A program made the position numbers and the translations under genes. The notes beneath the pieces were generated by a model, which saw nothing but the letters and a program-made list of their open reading frames with translations, was not told where the DNA came from and searched no databases. Positions 58,502 through 64,000 of a stretch of 64,000 bases of DNA are shown in pieces; positions within the stretch are counted from its first letter, which is position 1; the number at the start of each line of letters is the position of its first letter. The stretch spans positions 57,298,421 to 57,362,420 of the forward strand of contig NC_079148.1 in NCBI RefSeq assembly GCF_945859685.1, written 5' to 3'. This stretch comes from Eupeodes corollae (lineage: Eukaryota; Arthropoda; Insecta; Diptera; Syrphidae).

Positions 58502-58830
58502 CCTTAACAATTTGTTAGATCGATCTTATGCAATCGAGCGTTTGCTCGTCTTTTTGCATATCAAAACAAAAACTTTCTCACGTAGAGCTTTCATCGAGAG
58601 ATCGATCTCAACATTTGGAGTTAGAACTCACAGCTTTAGATCGATCTCGGTCACTGTATTTTTTTTTGCAAACCATTCTAAGAAAGGTCTTAGAAAAGTG
58701 AGTAAACAGCTTGGACTCATCTTTTTGCGGAACTCAGACTCTGTTTTGTATGCAAAAAATCAAGTTCAAGCTCAACAGCTATTACTCGTTGAAATTGAGA
58801 TCGATCTCAAAGCTCTTTTCGTTGCTTAGT
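58502..58830 (+). repeat. About 320-bp direct repeat, left copy, rich in GAGATCGATCTC
   Basis: Matches 62739-63055 in the same orientation (CTTAACAATTTGT, AGATCGATCT, CTTTTTGCATAT, AAGAAAG.TCT, AAAAGTGAGTAA). The 12-base palindrome GAGATCGATCTC is exact at 58598 and 58797, with variants near 58516 and 58637. Lies just upstream of the Harbinger DNA-binding gene. Confidence 0.8.
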
Positions 58831-58867
58831 TATGATTCTTCTTCATGTAAGGCGAGTGAAAAAAAAA

Positions 58868-59570
58868 ATGTCGTCTGAAAGTGAAAATGATATATGCATC
58901 AATAGTGAATCGGAAAATTTTAATAAGTTTTTAGTTAAGGAACTTAAAAAACAATAAAATTTTGTTGGAAAAATCACAGTTGCCTATTCATAAGGCGAAG
59001 AAGAGTGATGCCATTCTCAAAATAATTAAATCTTATAAAAGCCAATTTGGAATTGACATCAACGACAAACAAATAACTTAAAAAGTGGCAAACATGGATT
59101 CCTGTTTAAAAAATAAAATAGATGTCAACAAAACAGGAAATAAAAAAATAATTCTAAAAGACTGGGAAAAAGAATTACTAATTTTAATTGACGCAGAAAC
59201 TAATCCAACGATGAATAAAATACCAGGTAAAAATTTTCAAGCATTCTATGTACAAAAGAATGTATAGAATTATGTACCTACTTCTCGTTAGGTTCTCGTG
59301 AGAACAATTCAAGCAGTCCAGCAACAAGTTCAAGAAAACGGTCATGTGACTCCCTTCAAATGTCGTCATCAGAAATTCCAGTACAAAAATTGCGTCGGGT
59401 AAATTTTATGCCGTTTTGAGCATCTCTTTGATTATGTTGCCAACCAATTTATACATGAAATTTTTTGACAGGTTTCTAAGTTTCAAAGAGAAACCACTTC
59501 GGCAGTAGAAAGATATGAGACTGATGAAACGAAAAACTTAAATGGATTAATTTTATTGTGTGATCAATAA
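58868..59570 (+). pseudogene. PIF/Harbinger accessory Myb/SANT-like protein gene (three exons, broken)
   Basis: Three exons with consensus junctions: 58868-59226 (donor CCAG|GTAAAA), 59292-59398 (acceptor CTCGTTAG, donor CGG|GTAAAT) and 59472-59570 (acceptor TTTTGACAG). The product starts MSSESENDICINSESENFN and includes LLEKSQLPIHKAKKSDAILK, NKKIILKDWEKELLILIDAE, RKRSCDSLQM, VSKFQRETTSAVERYE and CDQ-stop. Harbinger elements carry, beside the transposase, a Myb/SANT-like DNA-binding protein; the Lys-rich DWEKE block is consistent with it. Breaks: a one-base loss in an A-run near 58950 and a TAA at about 59078 where a Lys codon is expected. It converges on the transposase, the two overlapping by 18 bp, and AATAAA overlaps its stop codon. 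Confidence 0.75.
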
Positions 59571-60410
59571 ACGTGAAATTTCTTTTCGTCGTTGTTGTCC
59601 GGCGTTTCTAATACGGGCTGCAGTCGGAAGGGGTTGACCTTCAGTGGCATCGTTAGTTGGAATGATTTGATTGCTTTCATCAACAGTTTCGTCTTCGTGT
59701 AAATACTTAGCGAAGTTATGCAAAATAAAACAAGAAGCTATTAAATTTGGAATGGTTTCTTGCTTCACTCGAACTTTATATTGCAAAATAGGAAATCTCT
59801 GTTTGATTTGTCCAAAGCATCTCTCTATAATAACTCTTTCTTTTGTCAAAACAGCATTAAAATTACGTTTGATTTCATTATTCGTTTCTTTAAACTTGGT
59901 CATTAACCATGGAGTAATGCCATAACCTTCATCACCGAGAAGTATTCCTGATATGTTATTATTATTCATGTGACTATATAGGAAAGAGTTTTTCAAAATA
60001 CAGGAGTCGTGTACGGATCCTGGCCAGCAAACTTCAACACTTGTAAACTTTTCTTCCGCATTGCATGAAGCTTGAACATTAATGGAGTAGTATCCCTTAC
60101 GGTTAATGTACTCCTCATGATAGGTCAAAGGTTTCCATATTCGGATATGAGTGCAATCTAAAGCACCAATTGTATAAGGAAACTCGTACTTCGAGCTCCA
60201 TAACCTTTGCGCTTCTAGTATTTCTTCCACAGTATGTGGGAATATAATCCAATTCTTGGCCTGGCTTGCAATTTCTGCAGAAACTTGCTGCAACACTCTA
60301 GAGACCGTAGATTGATGAACTCCAACGTCTTCACCAACTCCAATTTGGAACCCCGGGTCTGCTATGTATCGCAGAAATGTTCTTATTAACTTCCCATATG
60401 AAGTTATTGT
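59553..60410 (-). pseudogene. PIF/Harbinger transposase, catalytic C-terminal part
   Basis: The frame runs from about 60410 (KLIRTFLRYIADPGFQIG, GEDVGVHQSTVSRVLQQVSA, a helix-turn-helix region) to 59553. Catalytic triad of the DDE_4 fold: Asp in IGALDCTHIRIWKP, Asp in LLGDEGYGITPWLM, Glu in KERVIIERCFGQIKQRFPIL. Then ASCFILHNFAKYL and an Arg-rich C terminus (RIRNAGQQRRKEISRLL). The part from 60296 is an open 247-codon frame without breaks. The N-terminal quarter lies 2.1 kb away at 62741-62515 because a Helentron-like element has inserted in a Lys codon run. The enzyme would cut and paste the element into 3-bp TWA-type targets. Confidence 0.92.
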
Positions 60411-62512
60411 AATGTCAAATTGTCAAATTGAAAATTTTGACATTTCTCGACGTTTCAAGGTCCCTAGAGTCGAAATAAAAGATTTTTAGAAAGATGTCTG
60501 TGCGTGCGTGTGTACGTACGTTTGTACGTCCGTACGTCCGTACGTTCGCGACGTTTTTTTCGTCGTCCATAGCTCAAGAACCAGAAGAGATATCGACTTC
60601 AAATAAATTTTGTTATACAGATAATAAAGCAGAAAGATGCAGAAAGGGCTCTCAAGAAAATTGCGTGGGTGGTTTTTTTACCATAGCAGTTTGAAAAAAG
60701 GTGAAAATTTTGGTTAACCCTAAATATCTTACGAACCAAAAACGCTAGAGACTTGAATTAAATTTTATATAATAGATTGTAACGTGATACCAAACAGGTA
60801 TATTTTTTGAAAAAAATCAATAAACCGGTTTTTTTTTAAATCAATAAAACTGAAAAAAAAAAATTTGTCACCTCCAAAACTATACGACTGAAATATGATT
60901 TTATCTCTAAAACAATTTTGTGCAGCGAAGAATAATGTTTTTGACATCTGATAAAATTTTGAGAAAAATCTAATTGACAGTTTTTTTTATAAAAAATAAA
61001 AATCTAAAAAAAAAACATTACTCAAAGTTCGTAAAAATTGAATATCGATTCAAATATCTTTTCAAAAACTTGAAATTTAGGCTTCAAACTTATTTTTTCT
61101 TATAAGAAATATTGTTTTCAACATTCTGAAAAAATTTGAGAAAAATCGAATTGACAGTTTTTTTACAAAAAATAAAAACCTAAAAAAAAAATGTATAAAA
61201 GTTGGTAAAAATTGATTTTCGACTCGAATATCTTTTCCAAACTTTGAGATATTGGCTTTAATTAACTTTTATCTTTCAAACAATTTTGTTGTCAACAAAC
61301 AGTTAAAGTTTGAAAAAAATCGAATTGACAGTTTTTTTACAAAAAATAAAAACCTAAAAAAAAAATTATAAAAGTTGTTAAAAATTGATTTTCGACTCAA
61401 ATATCTTTTCAAAACTTTGAGATATTGGCTTTTATTTACTTTCAAAAAATCTTGTTTTCAACATTCAGTTAAAGTTTGAAAAAAATCGAATTGACAGTTT
61501 TTTTACAAAAAATAAAAACCTAAAAAAAAAATTATAAAAGTTGTTAAAAATTGATTTTCGACTCAAATATCTTTTCAAAACTTTGAGATATTGGCTTTTA
61601 TTTACTTTCATCTTTCAAAAAATCTTGTCGCAACATTCAGTTAAAGTTTGAAAAAAATCGAATTGACAGTTTTTTTACAAAAAATAAAAACCTAAAAAAA
61701 AATTTATAAAAGTTGGTAAAAATTGATTTTCGACTCAAATATCTTTTCAAAACTTTGAGATATTGGCTTTAATAAACTTTTATCTTTCAAAAAATCTTGT
61801 TGTCAACATTCAGTTAAAGTTTGAAAAAAATCGAATTAACTGTTTTTTTACAAAAAATAAAAACCTAAAAAAAAAATAATTTATAAAAGTTGGTAAAAAT
61901 TGATTTTCGACTCAAATATCTTTTCAAAACTTTGAGATATTGCCTTTAATTTTTTTCATCTTTCAAAAAATCTTGCTGTTAACATTCAATTAAAGTTTGA
62001 AAAAAATCGAATTGACAGTTTTTTTACAAAAAATAAAAACCTAAAAAAAATGTATAAAAGTTGGAAAAATTGATTTTCGACTCAAATATCTCTTTAAAAA
62101 TTTTAAGTATTGGCTTTAAAGTAATTTTATCTCATAAGAAATATTGTTTTCAACATTTGGTAAAATTTTTAAAAAATCGAATTGACAGTTTTTTTTTACA
62201 AAAAATAAAACTCTAAAATAAAAACAATACTAAAACTTCGTAAAAATTTACTTTCGACTCAAATAGCTTTTCAAAACTTAAAAATATTGACTTGAAACTT
62301 ATTTTATTCACAGAAAATATTGTTTTCGATATTCAGTAATTTTTATATAAAAATCCAACAGTCCGTTTTTTCATATAAAAAATAAAATCTACAAAGAGAG
62401 TACGCAAATTTGGTAAAAATTGATACCAGTACATAAAGGCAAACTTTTAAGCAAGACAAATCGACAGACGGGATGGGAAGTTATCAGTGTGGGTCGCATC
62501 CCAGCCTCTTTT
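60391..62512. mobile_element. Helentron/DINE-1-like element inserted in Harbinger transposase
   Basis: Left border: TTCCCATATGAAGTTATTG, with a dyad AACTTC-CCATAT-GAAGTT. Next come GGTCCCTAGAGTCGAAATAA and a GCGTGTGTACGTACG/TACGTCCGTACGTCC microsatellite. Then CCATAGCTCAAGAACCAGAA, and eight units of about 172 bp from 60930 to 62340 (landmark ATC.AATTGACAG at 60965, 61145, 61319, 61485, 61657, 61829, 62006, 62175). It ends in a terminal hairpin GGGATG..CATCCC followed by AGCCTC and a T-run that merges with the target's T-run. TAACTTCCCAT (60387) and ATGGGAAGTTA (62472) are also inverted to each other. No coding; it would depend on a helper. Confidence 0.75.
60930..62340. repeat. 172-bp minisatellite inside the Helentron-like element
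   Basis: Spacings of the landmark are 180, 174, 166, 172, 172, 177 and 169. Each unit contains TTGATTTTCGACTCAAATAT, TTTTCAAAACTTTGAGATAT and ATCGAATTGACAGTTTTTTT. The homologous array at 38700-40020 has the same unit. Confidence 0.9.
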
Positions 62513-62514
62513 TT

Positions 62515-62741
62515 TTTTCTTCATTTGTGAGAGCACCACCACGCGTTTCTGAGCTCGGGCCCAAAAATTCCTCCGTAAACAATCGCACACCTTCTTCACT
62601 AAACCGGTACAAACGACGAAAATCATCACCTATTGGACACCTTCTTTCCTTATAATTTCTTTGTCCGACATAATTAATTATAAATTCAGCCATCCTTACG
62701 GTTTTATGTGAACTGAGTCCGAGAAATACCATGCTTAACAA
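62515..62741 (-). pseudogene. Harbinger transposase, N-terminal part
   Basis: Reads MAEFIINYVGQRNYKERRCP, IGDDFRRLYRFSEEGVRLFT, EEFLGPSSETRGGALTNEEK. This is the usual N terminus of dipteran-like Harbinger transposases and joins logically to KLIRTFLRYIADPG at 60410. Possible starts are 62741 or the internal Met at 62693. Confidence 0.88.
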
Positions 62742-63055
62742 TTTGTGAGATCGATCTCATGTAACCAAGTGTTTACTCAGCTTTTTGCATATGAAAACGA
62801 GCACAATCTCATGGCGAGCTTTCGTTTTGAGATCGATCTCATCCCTCTGAGATTAAACTCACCAAGTGAGATCTAACTCGGTCAGTAATTATTTTTTTGC
62901 ATACAACTTTAAGAAAGTTCTCAAAAAAGTGAGTAATGAGTTTGATCTCATCTCTTTGCATACGACCCAAAGAGTCAATCAAAACGAATACTTTTGAACT
63001 TCTTCCGACTCATTACTAGTTATTTTATTTCTTTGTTCGTCTTTCAAGTAACATG
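62739..63055 (+). repeat. About 320-bp direct repeat, right copy
   Basis: Partner of 58502-58830 in the same orientation. The palindrome GAGATCGATCTC is exact at 62747 and 62829. It covers the sequence upstream of the transposase start. Confidence 0.8.
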
Positions 63056-63322
63056 ACTTTAAGGAGACTACAACTAAATTAAACAACTAATGTAAACAAT
63101 TTCCATCCATAGGTCGCAAACTACGAGAAGGTACATAAATATTAAACATTGATAGCAAAGTAGAACAATCTATGTTAGAATTCAAAACATCGAAAGCAAA
63201 AAGTATCGAATATAGTTGTCACCTCTGCACTTAAGGTTTTAAATTAATTAATTTGCATTTGGTCTCATAAGATGGAACACTTGAGTTTCTAAAAACCTAA
63301 CGTAAGGCGAATTTGGTAAATC

Positions 63323-64000
63323 TTATCTGAACTTTTTCAATCCTAAGAATACTCGTTTGAGTAAAGGGATTCCAGATAATGCAACAATACTCCAGAAAAG
63401 GTCTGATAAATAAAGGGTTTTTAGAGTGTATGGATCTTCAAAATACTTAGAACTTCTAGATATAAGACCCAACATCACGTTAGCTCTAGAAATAAAGTGG
63501 TCAATATGAAATGAATAACTCATTTTATAGACAAAGATAACTCCAAGATCTTTTTGTCTTGGTAACCTTTATAATGGATGATTATCAATTATCACTGCCT
63601 ATTTTAAATATTGAAATATAAACTATTCATAGTACAATGCAGTCAATATCAATTTGAATTTTACTAGCATCTAATGGAGATCTTACACAGCTAAAAATCT
63701 TGAGATCATCGGCATATAAGAGATACTTTGCTTAATAACTATATTATTTGGCAAATCATTAATAAAAATAACAAAAAGAATTGGCCCAAGGTGGCTGCCT
63801 TGAGGAACCTGAAAAGTTTATTATTTTATTTGATAAAACATCACCAATTTTAACATATTAACTACGTCCAACCAAATAACTTTTAATCCAGTCTAGGAGA
63901 GCAGAGTGAAACCCTAGCAGCTCAAGTTTTTTCAAAAGAATATTGTGTTGCACACGATCAAATGCTTTTGAGACATCGGTGTAAATAACGTCACCTTGCA
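63323..64000 (-). pseudogene. Jockey-like reverse transcriptase, runs off window
   Basis: From the right edge on the minus strand: VIYTDVSKAFDRVQHNILLK, LELLGFHSALLDWIKSYLVG, then after shifts SGVPQGSHLGPILFVIFIND and YADDLKIF-like text (about 63700). The C-terminal FHIDHFISRANVMLGLISRS and SSKYFEDPYTLKTLY (63523-63323) follow. Motifs A to E of the polymerase are present, but frameshifts and a stop after LVGRS show decay. The 5' part, including the endonuclease, lies outside. Confidence 0.82.

Noticed and set aside
58502..63055. LTR retrotransposon suggested by 320-bp direct repeats
   Set aside because: No gag, protease, integrase, primer site or polypurine tract between them; the content is PIF/Harbinger plus a Helentron-like insert.

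Overview
This is a eukaryotic, AT-rich, transposon-dominated window that looks like an insect genome, most likely a fly (Diptera). Evidence for eukaryote: split genes with GT..AG introns, and no operons or ribosome binding sites. Evidence for insect/fly is inference from the transposon mix: a LOA/R1-like non-LTR element with RNase H, RTE and Jockey-like LINEs, Tc3-like and mariner-like elements, PIF/Harbinger, hAT, a tRNA-headed SINE and a DINE-1/Helentron-like element. No species can be named from this alone.

Only one clear host gene is visible: a minus-strand gene (45230 to 37763) whose last three exons encode a von Willebrand factor type C (VWC) domain and a hydrophobic, GPI-signal-like C terminus. 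Its last intron (about 7 kb) is filled with transposons. A second minus-strand pair of interest lies at the left end. One member is a two-exon SAM-domain protein running off the window (890 to 1). The other is an intact 846-residue open frame (3917 to 1377) with two C2H2 zinc fingers and a transposase-like body that recalls animal EnSpm/CACTA-type proteins. They may be two genes of one element or a domesticated pair.

Layout. 1-3917: SAM and zinc-finger genes. 4.3-6.2 kb: tandem repeat with a roughly 755-bp higher-order period. 6.2-12.2 kb: foldback and MITE-like sequences, including a near-perfect 160-bp-arm hairpin at 11.5-11.9 kb. 12.26-14.56 kb: a 197-bp satellite, 11.7 copies. 16.8-21.2 kb: decayed RTE LINE flanked by two copies of one MITE. 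21.8-29.7 kb (minus): two copies of a LOA-like LINE, the first carrying a SINE with a 12-bp target duplication, with a mariner relic between them. 32.0-36.0 kb: nested stack in which a mariner relic is split by a LINE fragment and by a Tc3-like element with long inverted repeats. 37.8-45.2 kb: VWC host gene. 46.2-50.4 kb: two mariner ends, a Helentron-like scrap and a second RTE copy. 51.2-53.3 kb: LINE reverse transcriptases. 54.5-57.1 kb: hAT with BED finger. 57.5-63.0 kb: PIF/Harbinger element with both of its genes, the transposase split by a 2.1-kb Helentron-like insertion. 63.3-64 kb: Jockey-like reverse transcriptase leaving the window.

Most mobile-element genes carry stops or frameshifts, so they are relics. 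The longest uninterrupted frames are the 846-residue zinc-finger protein, the hAT core (367 residues), the RTE endonuclease frame (343 residues), the mariner transposase (317 residues) and the Harbinger catalytic half (247 residues). The nesting gives a relative order of events: Harbinger before Helentron, mariner before LINE fragment and Tc3, LOA-like LINE before SINE, Helentron before SINE.
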